18,452 nucleotides of DNA, taken from NCBI GenBank assembly GCA_009733575.1, contig ML770129.1, positions 1 through 18,452 on the forward strand, written 5' to 3'. Source of the stretch: Gymnopus androsaceus JB14 (Eukaryota; Basidiomycota; Agaricomycetes; Agaricales; Omphalotaceae). Positions 1 through 9,699 of the stretch are shown one piece after another. The translations under genes and the position numbers were made by a program. The notes below the pieces were generated by a model. The model saw nothing but the letters and a program-made list of their open reading frames with translations. It did not search any database and was not told the origin of the DNA. Positions within the stretch are counted from its first letter, which is position 1; every line of letters begins with the position of its first letter.

Positions 1-127
1 AAACGATGGCTGGATATGTTGTTCAGTGTTGAACATCCAGCAGCGAGGAGTCCGTATTACAAGGATTCAAAAGAGATTCAAATCATTTGTATGACGTCAT
101 TTCTCATCGGAAAAAGAGGCGCATGAC
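1..127. other. Presumed host flank left of the element
   Basis: No gene is visible here. Positions 9-41 form an imperfect inverted repeat (GCTGGATATGTT ... AACATCCAGC) that could fold as a hairpin. Positions 92-99 are the palindrome TGACGTCA. The string TATGACGT at 90-97 resembles the start of the terminal repeat at 128, so a nested or alternative left end cannot be fully excluded, but the match to the right end is clearly better at 128. Confidence 0.5.
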
Positions 128-198
128 TATGACGTTAATTTTCACGGGAAATTCTATTCTTACTCGGTTTCTTACTCTCCAAGCTTAGTCCTACTCTT
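128..198 (+). repeat. Left terminal inverted repeat
   Basis: The strong match to the right end covers 128-155, with mismatches only at repeat positions 11, 12, 21 and 23. Beyond that, gapped similarity continues to the shared TACTCT, GCTTA and TCCTACTCT words, ending near 198. Confidence 0.75.
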
Positions 199-411
199 TA
201 GCCTACTCATGCAATATCAAATCTCCTAGATTTTCATAACTGTATATCAGCTGTACTATCTTTAAGCTATATTATCTTACTTTCATGTTATTCTACGCAT
301 TTCATACAAATTATCTACTCACACTTCCAAAGCTCCTGTAATTGGCCTTTATGCAGATTTGGTTTGATCAGCGAGCAGTATCTCTTTTGATCAACACTTT
401 CTTTTGGCTAC
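199..411. other. Left subterminal region without a gene
   Basis: AT-rich stretch between the terminal repeat and the subterminal array. I see no open reading frame or family-like protein in it. Confidence 0.5.
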
Positions 412-565
412 TTTACACTTCCCTTCCGCTAGGTTTACGCTGTCCTTCCGCTAACTTTACGCTGTCCTTCCGCTAGATTTACGCTGTCCTTCTGCTAGAT
501 GTACGCTGTCCTTCCGCTAGGTTTACGCTGTTCCTCCGCTAGGTCTACACTATCCTTCTGCTATT
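412..565 (+). repeat. Left subterminal tandem array, 22-bp unit x 7
   Basis: Seven consecutive 22-bp units, at 412, 434, 456, 478, 500, 522 and 544. The best units read TTTACGCTGTCCTTCCGCTA plus two variable bases; the outer ones are degenerate. A further isolated TTTACGCT lies near 588. The core recurs inverted near the right end (18113-18187). Such arrays are typical candidate transposase-binding sites; that role is inferred. Confidence 0.8.
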
Positions 566-730
566 TCATATTTCTCTTCCAGTAAGTTTACGCTCAGCCT
601 TTGCTTGTATTATGTAGGCTTTATGCTAACAAGATGCTTTCCAGTTTGTTTTACCCAGATGTATATTCGTGGCTTTATCTACAAAAATATGTGTCATAAA
701 GAGTGAACTAGACATTCCATTAACGAAATA
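566..730. other. 3' flank of the integrase gene
   Basis: Gene-free stretch downstream of the integrase stop codon (minus strand). It holds a stray TTTACGCT core near 588. It presumably carries the 3' untranslated region, but I can assign no specific polyadenylation signal. Confidence 0.4.
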
Positions 731-2942
731 CTAAAATAAGGATGGCTCCATAGCTCGAGCACTGGCAAGAGCATGAATCCACAGAAGGGCAACCTCTGCC
801 TCCTGGGGTTGACGAATAAAACCTTGCACTTGCTCCTCAAGTGTAGCTAATTGTTGAGAGGTTAGAGGGCCAGATGGTGGGTCAACTATAACCTCGCTCA
901 GGTCAGGAGGTGGGCCTCTATGACCAAGCCATGAGCTAGAGCCATCGTTGTTATAGTTTCGGCGAAGTGATTGTAACAGTACCTCATCCTGCAACCCCTC
1001 CCAATCCACTCCAAAAACCTCTAATTCTTCTTCTGTCATTGCAAATTGCTCTACAGAATCACCGCGGAAACCATTGACGAGCATATCAAATCCAAACATA
1101 TCCTCAGGACTCCGTGAAGCACGATTATTCTGAGAGATACGATGATGATTCCAGCTCTCCGCCCAAAATGTCAGCTGGTCATTGATGGTTGGAAGAAAAA
1201 GATGGTGAAGAAGCCATATATGATTGACATTTGAAGCGTCAAGTCCATGGTGCAATTCAAGCATCATAAAAAGATCATGCCATATCTGTGAACAATAATG
1301 GCTGACATCTACCCATAGACGTTCAATTCGAACATTGTGGACTGATCTAGTAGAAAGATTTGCTTAATAAAAAACCTTAAAAAAACAATGATTCATACCT
1401 TCCCCAGATATAGGAACCTCTACCTTCGCCATGAGCATGTTCCATAAATGCAGCAACCCAGATATTTTCAACACCATGGTCACCTCGTAGACGCGATGGA
1501 ACACCATAACGTTGTGCTGCAGATATAAAGAGTGATAAAACAGTTTGACCCCGATTATTGTTACTTGCTCTCATTCCAGTAATCAGGCGAGAATATCCAT
1601 CTATAAAACCATGAATTACGATTCCCCATCTGATAAGACCTAGAGATATTTTGTTAACCATGTAAGAAAGAGAAATATACAAAACTTACGGTGATGACCA
1701 TCATGATGCCAAAGAGAATTTGGTCCTGGAACAGAGTATCCTCTTCGACGTATCCTAATGCGTTGGAATACCCGGTGGACTGGATCAATGCGGATAAGAG
1801 ATTGCCTGATACGCTCAACAGGCACAATATGACCAAGACGACGAAGCATTCCATCTAACATCCGGATACCAGCACGACTATAATGGACCCGTAATCGTTC
1901 CAACAAAGAATCCAGCTCCTGATCAGAAATACTGGAGAGGTAGCTCGAGGAAGAAGTGGATGCAATAGATGATGCTTCAGCAACTACATCGTCTGGCAAC
2001 TGTTGAGGGTCAGCCAACTCGGCATCAAGGACCTCATCTACTTCCGTTTCTGTGCCATCAGAATCGGCAGGAAACGGATTATTGCCAGGAGAAACAATAC
2101 CAAGCTCGAGAAGACGTTGTCTGACCGTATCGCGGTTCAGACCCAGAAAATGAGCAATCCCTGTTGTTGAGCGAAGAGTATATGCCCAACGTAGAAAATC
2201 TGGATCAATAACAACGCGAGGATGGCCAGGACGCCCTGTATGCTCATAATGAACAATAGTTGGTCTTCCACGATGTGAAGCTTCAAGACGCTGCTCATGC
2301 AGGACACGGAGGTCACTTAACATAAGCTGGATACTTGATCGAAGTGTTTGAAGCTCTTCCTCATCGAAGACATTGACATGCTATTATAAATTCCCAAGAT
2401 TAGTATATCACTGATAAGAAATAAAGACAAATTGATTATTCACTTGATTAACGAGGTTATTAAATTCTTGTAGATCTTGAGTCAGAAGTTCCAATAGGAA
2501 AACATCTGTTTCCTCATTGTGGACACTGACTAGAACAGATTGGAATTGTTGATAGTGTTCTCTGAACGTGTCCAAAAGAGTTGTTGAATGGCTGCTAACA
2601 GCATTATTTGTAACATTGACTCCAAGGCAATTGGAGACCAATAATACTAATGCAATTATCCAGAAGGAGACAGGAAAGCAAGTAATTGGACGCATTGGTG
2701 CAGGAAAGAGAGGAAGAGATTCGCGTTAAACCAAAGATCGGAGCAGACTTTTGATGGCTGAGCGGCGCCACTTTGATTGATCTGGGCAACTCGGCCAAGT
2801 AATTCTTGAATAGGTATTTTATTATTATTTTCTCTTCCATCCAGATTACAGAATATTGGTGAAGTACTCTAAATACATGTAGCACGAAGCCAGAAAAATC
2901 CAACGTATAGTTCTGTAGCAGTCCATGCACGGTGTTCTCCAT
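731..2942 (-). CDS. Integrase-type (rve fold) DDE transposase, six exons
   Basis: Exons in reading order: 2931-2942, 2672-2868, 2444-2594, 1690-2380, 1399-1639, 731-1346. All junctions are phase-consistent and give about 635 residues. Introns are 62, 77, 63, 50 and 52 bp. The first two introns, and so the start at 2942, are the least certain. Residues 1-165 are helical and unassigned; about 174-215 looks like a helix-turn-helix (PRVVID ... DTVRQRLLELGI), probably the DNA-end-binding part. The catalytic core has D347 in SLWHHDGHH, D404 in RGDHG and E439 in NVRIERLW. The D-to-E gap of 34 residues is typical of the retroviral-integrase (rve) fold. The flanking motifs VPGPNSLW and IHGFIDGYSR match a family common in agaricomycete genomes. 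The C-terminus is acidic. No stop or frameshift is seen, so the enzyme could be active. It would cut and join the element ends in the nucleus. Confidence 0.88.
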
Positions 2943-3072
2943 TGCCTAAAATAGACCGATCGGAGATCATTACATCACTTACAAATATGTTTGACGAAAG
3001 AGTACTTAAGTACTAGCTGCCTCGTTCTTTCTTTCTTTCTCTCTTTCTTTTTCATTTCTTAAAGTCCACCGA
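2943..3072. promoter_or_regulatory. Divergent promoter with 14-bp palindrome
   Basis: Only 130 bp separates the start of the integrase (minus) from the start of the repeat-protein gene (plus). The gap contains a perfect palindrome AGTACTTAAGTACT at 3001-3014 and then a CTTT-rich pyrimidine tract at about 3021-3060, common just upstream of fungal start codons. A shared control site for the two genes is inferred. Confidence 0.45.
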
Positions 3073-5836
3073 ATGGCACAACCTTGGCTATCCACCGATT
3101 CTTTTCTTAATTTTTCCGCTCCCTTACCTTACGACGAACAAGGTTTTACCTTCGACCGAGAGGTAGAACTAGCTTTGGCTTCCCTTGGTTCCCTTGGTTC
3201 CCTCGACCTATCCCAGTCTACCGCTGTTAATTCTTGTTCCAACAAGAGCAATCTTTCATTTCTCAGCCATTCACTCCCCAACACTATTTTTCCCGACTAC
3301 TTGTCAACTTCTTTGCTGCCGTCGCCACGCTCATGTAAGACTCTAATTTTCTCTGCAATTGACTACATACTTACGAAGTTTTTTTATTGGAAACAGGCAT
3401 AACTTTACATCTCAAACTTTATTCCACATCTTCTACTACCCATCATGAAACCATTCTTCGGAACATTTGGGTTCCTGATTTTTGGCTGGCTACTCATGAC
3501 GCCACTCATAATATGGTTCATGGTACTGCTCGCGATGCTCACGGTACTGCTCGCGATGCTCACGGTACTGCTCGCGATGCTCACGGTACTGCTCGCGATG
3601 CTCACGGTACTGCTCGCGATGCTCACGGTACTGCTCGCGATGCTCACGGTACTGCTCGCGATGCTCACGGTACTGCTCGCGATGCTCACGGTACTGCTCG
3701 CGATGCTCACGGTACTGCTCCGTCGCTCCATGCTCACGTACTGCTCGCATGCTCACGGTACTGCTCGCATGCTCACGTACTGCTCACGGTACTGCTCACG
3801 GTACTGCTCACGGTACTGGCTCACAATGCTGCTGCTTACGGTACTGCTCGCGATGCTCACGGTACTGCTCGCAATGCTCACGGTACTGCTCACGGTACTG
3901 CTCACGTACTGCTCACGGTACTGGTCACATGCTCACGGTACTGCTCACGATGCTTCGTACGGTACTGCTCGCGATGCTCACGGTACTGCTCGCGATGTCA
4001 CGGTACTGCTCCGATGCTCACGGTACTGCCCATGCTCACGGTACTGCTCACGATGCTTACGGTACTGCTCGCGATGCTCACGGTACTGCTCACGATGTCA
4101 ATGCTCACGATGCTCACGGTACTACTGCTCGCGATGCTCACGGTACTGCTCGCGATGCTCACGGTACTGCTCGCGATGCTCACGGTACTGCTCGCGATGC
4201 TCACGGTACTGCTCGCGATGCTCACGGTACTGCTCGCGATGCTCACGGTACTGCTCGCGATGCTCACGGTACTGCTCGCGATGCTCACGGTACTGCTCGC
4301 GATGCTCACGGTACTGCTCGCGATGCTCACGGTACTGCTCGCGATGCTCACGGTACTGCTCGCGATGCTCACGGTACTGCTCGCGATGCTCACGGTACTG
4401 CTCGCGATGCTCACGGTACTGCTCGCGATGCTCACGGTACTGCTCGCGATGCTCACGTACTGCTCGCGATGCTCACGGTACTGCTCGCGATGCTCACGGT
4501 ACTGCTCGCGATGCTCACGGTACTGCTCGCGATGCTCACGGTACTGCTCGCGTACTGCTCGCGATGCTCACGGTACTGCTCGCGATGCTCACGGTACTGC
4601 TCGCGATGCTCACGGTACTGCTCGCGATGCTCACGGTACTGCTTACGGTAGTGACAGTGCCACTCATTCTATTTCTGTGGCAAACGTTCTTGTTGCCCTG
4701 AAGCAGTATTGTGTTCTCGCCAGTCATTTTGTGCTTGCGCTTTCCGAACCTCAGACTATCCTGGCTACATCGCAAATTGGTCCTCTACTAGGCTCAGTGG
4801 CGTCGTTCCGGATCCTTGGCAGTGTGGGCAACGTAGAGTCCCAGTATCTCACAGGTACACCAACTGGAACTCTACTCAGCGTCATATATCCAGAACCTAC
4901 CAATTCCCTTCCGACCAATTCCCTTCTGACCAATTCCCTTCCGACTGACTTATCTTGCAACCAACACTTTATTCTATATCTTATTCAGTCCTCATCTGCA
5001 TCACCCGATTCTGCTGTATTGCCTGAGGAAACATCTTCTCCAGCTGAACCTCTAGTGCATGGTAATAGCTCAGTTCTACGAGTTCCCAGGACCCGTCGAG
5101 GACAAGCTCATACTCATGAGCCCTATAGACAGCCTTTGGCACCATGGCCGTCAAGCTCTTCTTTGCCTTCTCTGCCTACATCACCATTTATGTCGCGTCG
5201 AGCTACCCGAAGACCAAATGTCTTCCATGTCTATGAAGCCTGCTCTTTTTCGGAGCTTCTAAGCTCTAAGGGTATTGCTCTTGCAGACCTCCAATCCTCC
5301 GAGCTCAAAGAAAGTAATGATAATACATTATTTTCGATGTTCATACTTCACTCAAAGACTCTGGAGGTGCTCAGGTCGATCGGTTATAATGGCCGGAATC
5401 AAAACCTGAAAAGGTTTTACGTAGAGTATGCCGATGGACGACAGGAGTCCATGTACACTATCCTCGAAGATCATCTACAATATAGGCACCGTACCTGGCA
5501 TGACAAAAAGCGTTTATTTGAGTTCGTTGAAGAACACAAGAATCTCCAGTGGGACCCCACAGAGATTCCTCCCGAGGGTGACACTCAAAGTACGTCTCTT
5601 TTTATCAGTGGACTTACAAAAAATCTTATGGGTTTTTAGCCTATAGCCGTTATAATCTTTATCAAGTATGGTGTCGAGTCAAGTACTGCTGGGTCAACCC
5701 AGGGTTCTACGTCAATGGCATTGCGCCCTCATCTACCTCTACAGACCCAATTGAAGCTCGAGCTGCCCAGCTTCGCCAGGACCACTTGCAACGCAGTTAT
5801 CCCAAAATCAAACCTCACCTTATCCGCAATGACTAA
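3073..5836 (+). CDS. Unrecognised protein with in-frame 21-bp minisatellite, three exons
   Basis: Exons 3073-3334, 3397-5589 and 5640-5836 join in frame across introns of 62 and 50 bp (GTAAGA..ACAG and GTACGT..TTAG), giving 883 residues. The N-terminus starts MAQPWLSTDSFLNF and is Ser/Leu-rich. From about residue 130 the protein is the repeat array: HGTARDA heptads, then frame-shifted versions of the same DNA (TVLLAML, RYCSRCS), then HGTARDA again before the unique C-terminus. A short LPTNS-type repeat follows near 4908-4945. The C-terminal part of about 250 residues looks like a folded domain, with FYVEYADGRQESMY, HRTWHDKKRLFEF and YNLYQVWCRVKYCWVNPGFY; I do not recognise it. It is divergent from the integrase and probably an accessory protein of the element. 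The tract has no in-frame stop, so I read it as exonic; an intron of 1.1 kb would be out of scale here. Confidence 0.65.
3522..4650 (+). repeat. 21-bp minisatellite (GGTACTGCTCGCGATGCTCAC)n
   Basis: Nine exact copies run from 3522 to 3710, fifteen from 4142 to 4456, three from 4477 to 4539 and three from 4572 to 4634. Between them is a degenerate block (about 3711-4141) containing shorter 11-12-bp units such as GGTACTGCTCAC. A copy lacking one G sits at 4457-4476, and a partial copy spans 4540-4571. Each unit holds three CpG dinucleotides and the palindrome TCGCGA. The unit is a multiple of three and has no stop codon in any forward frame; on the reverse strand one frame contains TGA. Confidence 0.97.
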
Positions 5837-6344
5837 TTCTCATTTATCTTTGCTAGATCCACTCTCCTTTTCTCTTCACTAGTATCACTTTTTGCTGTCA
5901 TCACATCACTAACTCACTACCTCACTACCTTACTACCTACTTCACTATTACTCTTCACTATTACTCTTCGCTATTCTCCCTCCACTTTGTTGCCTACTGC
6001 TATCTAGCTCACTATCACTCATTACTATAACTTTTTTTAATCGACCTCACTATCTCGATCTTCACTATCCCCATCTTTGCTATTACTCTTCACTATCCTC
6101 CCTCCACTTTGTTACCTACTGCTATCTAGCTCGCTATCACTCTTTGCTATAACTTTTTTTTCTCTACTTCACTATCACATGTGTGTGCACAATCTTTGCT
6201 ATCACCGTGACTATACCTCTATCACGCTTACCATATCATACCTACTACTGTTATGAGCACTTGCCACCTGGGTTTATAATAACTGCAATATATTGTTGAA
6301 GTTACAGGTAATATTGATAGATACTGAGATATTACTGTACACAT
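5837..6344. other. Gene-free convergent 3' region, C/T-rich, with 79-bp direct repeat
   Basis: No coding frame is supported. The sequence is built of CACTA/CTATT-type pyrimidine-rich words. A 79-bp segment at 5960-6038 is repeated at 6082-6160 with only a few differences (both start ATTACTCTTC and end in CTATAACTTTTTTT). It lies between the stop codon of the plus-strand gene and the stop codon of the minus-strand dioxygenase-like gene, so it should hold both 3' untranslated regions. Confidence 0.7.
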
Positions 6345-9210
6345 CTATTGTTGTACATTCCAAGCTCTCACTCTGACTGGATGATTATCCCGAACTTGCT
6401 GGTCCCGCTCAGCCCGTAGTTGGTCACAAACACGAACAACTGGGTGAATGCCCCTACTAGCTGTACGGTTAGCACCTCCCCGAAGTCTAAGAATTGTGTC
6501 TTCAGAAGGTAACATTGTTCCATGCAAAAGTCCAGAATTAAAACTCCTGTGAAAGCAATTAGTCAGTATAGCATAAAGATATAGCTAACCTTATTACCAA
6601 AGGGTGTTTTCTCGTGTCTCAATATAATACCCATATTGTAGGACACAAAAGCCAAACTCGCTCCAAGCTTGTTCAGCAATATGCTCAAATTGAGCACAGA
6701 GAGATTGCACAGCATCAACATCGAAGTGCTGGGGAGCAGTGTAGCCATTGCAGCTAAATAAGTTGATGCCAGCAAGTCCCACCTGCTCACATACTGCAGC
6801 CTTCTCTCTAATCTTATGAACCAAGTCCGGATGTATAGCTCGAGCTGTTTCAAGAATAATAGCAGATATCTAAGCCCGCAGCAATATCTCTCAGCCTATA
6901 AACACAACACAAACATTTACAACTCACTTCTGCTTGCTCAAATAATATTGATATTCCTTCATCATTATCAGCATCAATACCAGCGTACCACCCGTAGTGG
7001 TCTGCTTTTCTCCCACCAGATGCCTGTCTGACACCAAATGGCCACATTTGTCCAGAGGACCAGAATGCAAATCGCCCACCACGATTAACAGGCTGGACAC
7101 CTGAGATTGTGTGGGAGTAACGGACTAGGTGCTCAAAAACACCATTTCTCCTCGTGAAAATGCTTCGAACCAAACAAAGTCAATCTATATAGAATATATC
7201 ATCTCCAATCCTTTATCTCTAAGGAAGACTCACCAGATCCCCATCTTCATTAGTTTTATCAATCTGCTTGGGGTTGATAAAAAGAAAAATCTGTTTACCA
7301 CAGGTTTTCAACACCTCCTCATCAGCAGCAATCCGTCGTAAATGAAGACCATTAATTGGGTCATCTGGATTGACCAGTCTAGATGTTTTTTTGGCCTTTC
7401 GAGTCTGTAAAAGTGAGTCAACTAGAGAAAGGAATAGAATAACAGTTACTTACTTTACGAGGCTGCATCTGCTGTGCCTCTGATACTCTAGTAAGCCCCA
7501 CACCCTCCCATTTGTTCACAAATTCCACATCATCATTGAGGTGAACTGGGACCCGCTGGACACATTTCTTATCAGCAGGAAGATTTTTGCATTGCTCACA
7601 ATGCTTTACTCGATGATCAAATGCATGGTCATTTGTGTCATCTACCACTTCCCAAAGGTCCAGTGTTTTTTGGATGATTGTGCGGAGGGTATTGTTAAAC
7701 ATGGCACTTTCCCAATTCACTTGGTTTTTCCGCAAGTCCAAGAGGTAAGGTTTGATCTGACGATAAAGACTAGTGACATCAACATCATGCACCTATTCTA
7801 TGAATTAATAACTTTAAGATGGCCTACAAAATCCACTTACTCGGTATTTTTCAGCATTTAAAAATGCAGCTAGCCAACGATTCCATGCAAATTCGAAAAT
7901 TGTCCTCTGTGGAGAACATAAAGATGGATCCTGGGTTGGATATATTTGGGATGAGATGCGGGTGGTTACGGAAGGCTCTAAAAAGTTGTTTAGGTTGTTG
8001 GACCTGCTTATTACAATTCTGAAAAAATGGAAGATAAGTTAGGAAGATGCAAGATTAGAAATGTAATATACCTTATCAAACTGGGAGACTGGGTATTTAT
8101 CCAAATGTTGCTTGGCATTTTGACTCCAAGTCTTTGGTGTCCATTTATCTAGGACATCACCTGAACACTACTCCAAATCCGTGCAAACGTAAAAGAAGAC
8201 TGTGGTGCGGATTCTTGTAATAATGGTAGGCATAAGCTGGGTCAGCTAATTTCAGGATCACTTGAGCCAGGCCAGATTCCTAGACAAGTAGGTGAACATC
8301 TCAGAGGCGTGATAGAGCCAAAACTTACAGCCACGGCAGATATAAATTCTGTTTTTTTATAAATGGACTTTGTCACCTTTTTCATCTCACATATTGTGTG
8401 AGCCACTTGTTTCTGTGTTTTATCAAAGGAAATCTCAGGGGTTGGCTGTTCCACCTGATAAAAGCTAGCTATAAGCTCATATTGCTCTGGATTATTGGAG
8501 ACCTACATCGAGAAGAGTGGTTTCCAGGATATATCGCCACTTGTTGCATTGTTGCAACTTGTTGGATTCGATGAGCAAATCAGCTTCCGCAGCTCCATCT
8601 TTGTACAGCATATCTTCGACTTCTGAAACCATATCCATCACGAGGTTTCTTTGCCGATTTGAATACTATATGGATCATCTGATCAGAAGCTTGAAAGGAG
8701 ATTGAACAAAAACCCACGTTCATGGCTAAGTATCTTTGCCAGGCGGCAAGTTGCTCCAGTGCAATGTCATCAGCTCCATAAGTCACAAGCTCGAAAACGC
8801 TTAGAAACAAGTTCATAGCATCCTCTGTAGCAACTTCATCTATATAATCAGGAATATGGATGGCTGCCCCAAGCCATGTTAGAATTGCATCAAGCTATAA
8901 AGGAAAGAGAAGATTAGCTATATAATGTACACTTTAATTTGGAAAATTTACTTGCTTTTTCTGGGGAATGGAGCCATAGGTCGAACCAGGGTTCACGCCA
9001 GGCCTTTACATCCTCTTTAGCCGCTCGTCGAGTGGTTGGTCCAGTGGTTTTTCCTTGCAACAACAAGTGCTGTTCATGCACTTGTTGGAGATCGGCATCA
9101 AGGGAGGCTGGGAATGCTAAGAGACATGGTTCTGGTAGCAAGATATAGCTCATGGTGGCAAAAAGCAGAGGTGCAAGGATGTTATCGCAAGCTTTCTCAC
9201 AAGCTCTCAT
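6345..9210 (-). CDS. Multi-exon protein with dioxygenase-like C-terminus (HxD...H...R), one clear frame break
   Basis: Exons in reading order: 8952-9210, 8718-8894, 8507-8665, 8329-8454, 8161-8279, 8072-8110, 7841-8018, 7454-7792, 7234-7404, 6928-7184, 6598-6869, 6345-6546 (about 765 codons; introns 48-58 bp). Phases agree except in two places. The exon 6928-7184 is one base short, at a run of five A (7135-7139), so the frame reaches a TAG at 7125-7127. The first junction is also off by one, unless an extra 49-bp intron leaves a 9-nt exon. The N-terminal half is unassigned. The C-terminal half holds GGRFAFWSSGQMWPFG, then HFD (6726-6728 is the His codon), a second His 51 residues later in GLLHGTMLP, and Arg 12 residues on. 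Known: Fe(II)/2-oxoglutarate dioxygenases, including TET/JBP, use HxD...H and a distal Arg. Assignment to TET/JBP is inference, not a recognised full match. Start at 9210 is tentative. Confidence 0.6.
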
Positions 9211-9467
9211 CAATCATCACTGGCGCTAGAATACATAGTCATTTGACTAGACACTCAATTGACTGGAAAACTAAGTTAAGATGGCATATCACATGGATTC
9301 ATGAGGTTTTGTTAGATAATAACAAAGCATAGGGCCGGAGTGAGGCGCCCAATGCAGGTAGATGCATCAAAAGGAAGTAAATTTGCCCAAAATCCTGCAG
9401 CAAATAGTTTACTTTCCCTTCTTGGCAGCGTCAGCATCCTTGATCTTTTGGGTGTTATGGAACTGAG

Positions 9468-9656
9468 CTGGAGACGAATTGCGACCAGTCTGTTTATGAG
9501 TTCGGAGATGGGAACGAGCCCCTTTCCAGCCATAGATCCCCACTTTTTCATCCCAGGCGCTTGGTCTTTGACGTGAATACCTGTGGCACCCTTCTCGACA
9601 AACATTTTGGTCAGCTTCAAAATAGCCGTGACCGGTATCCACGTCTGCTACGAGAG
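9468..9656 (-). pseudogene. Isocitrate lyase fragment, frameshifted and catalytically dead
   Basis: Isocitrate lyase is the glyoxylate-cycle enzyme. The reverse strand reads VADVDTGHG and, after a frame shift, [20 protein letters not shown], then [17 protein letters not shown] and [10 protein letters not shown]. This order matches the active-site region of fungal isocitrate lyase. The catalytic signature KKCGH is here KKWGS, so the nucleophilic Cys and the His are both lost. Only about 60 residues of a protein of over 500 remain, and similarity stops abruptly after IRLQ. The piece lies upstream of the dioxygenase-like gene on the same strand, unrelated to it. I read it as captured host DNA. 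Nothing clear is seen at 9211-9467. Confidence 0.8.
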
Positions 9657-9699
9657 GTCGGAGATGATGGCTAGTTCCGCGTCAGACACATTGGACCGT

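Noticed and set aside
90..127. Alternative left end of the element at the TATGACGT of position 90
   Set aside because: Its match to the right end decays after eight bases, whereas the copy at 128 matches 24 of 28.
1654..1854. Small overlapping minus-strand frame inside the integrase gene, hydrophobic at its end
   Set aside because: It overlaps the strongly supported integrase exon in another frame and crosses its intron; a shadow.
3522..4650. A CRISPR-like array
   Set aside because: The units are contiguous with no unique spacers, and the context is a eukaryotic genome with introns; it is a minisatellite.
3405..4775. Long open frames on the minus strand and in other plus frames across the minisatellite (STVSIAS, REHREQY, TVLLAML and RYCSRCS repeats)
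   Set aside because: They arise because the 21-bp unit is stop-free in most frames; none has its own unique domain or splice-consistent extension, unlike the spliced plus-strand gene.
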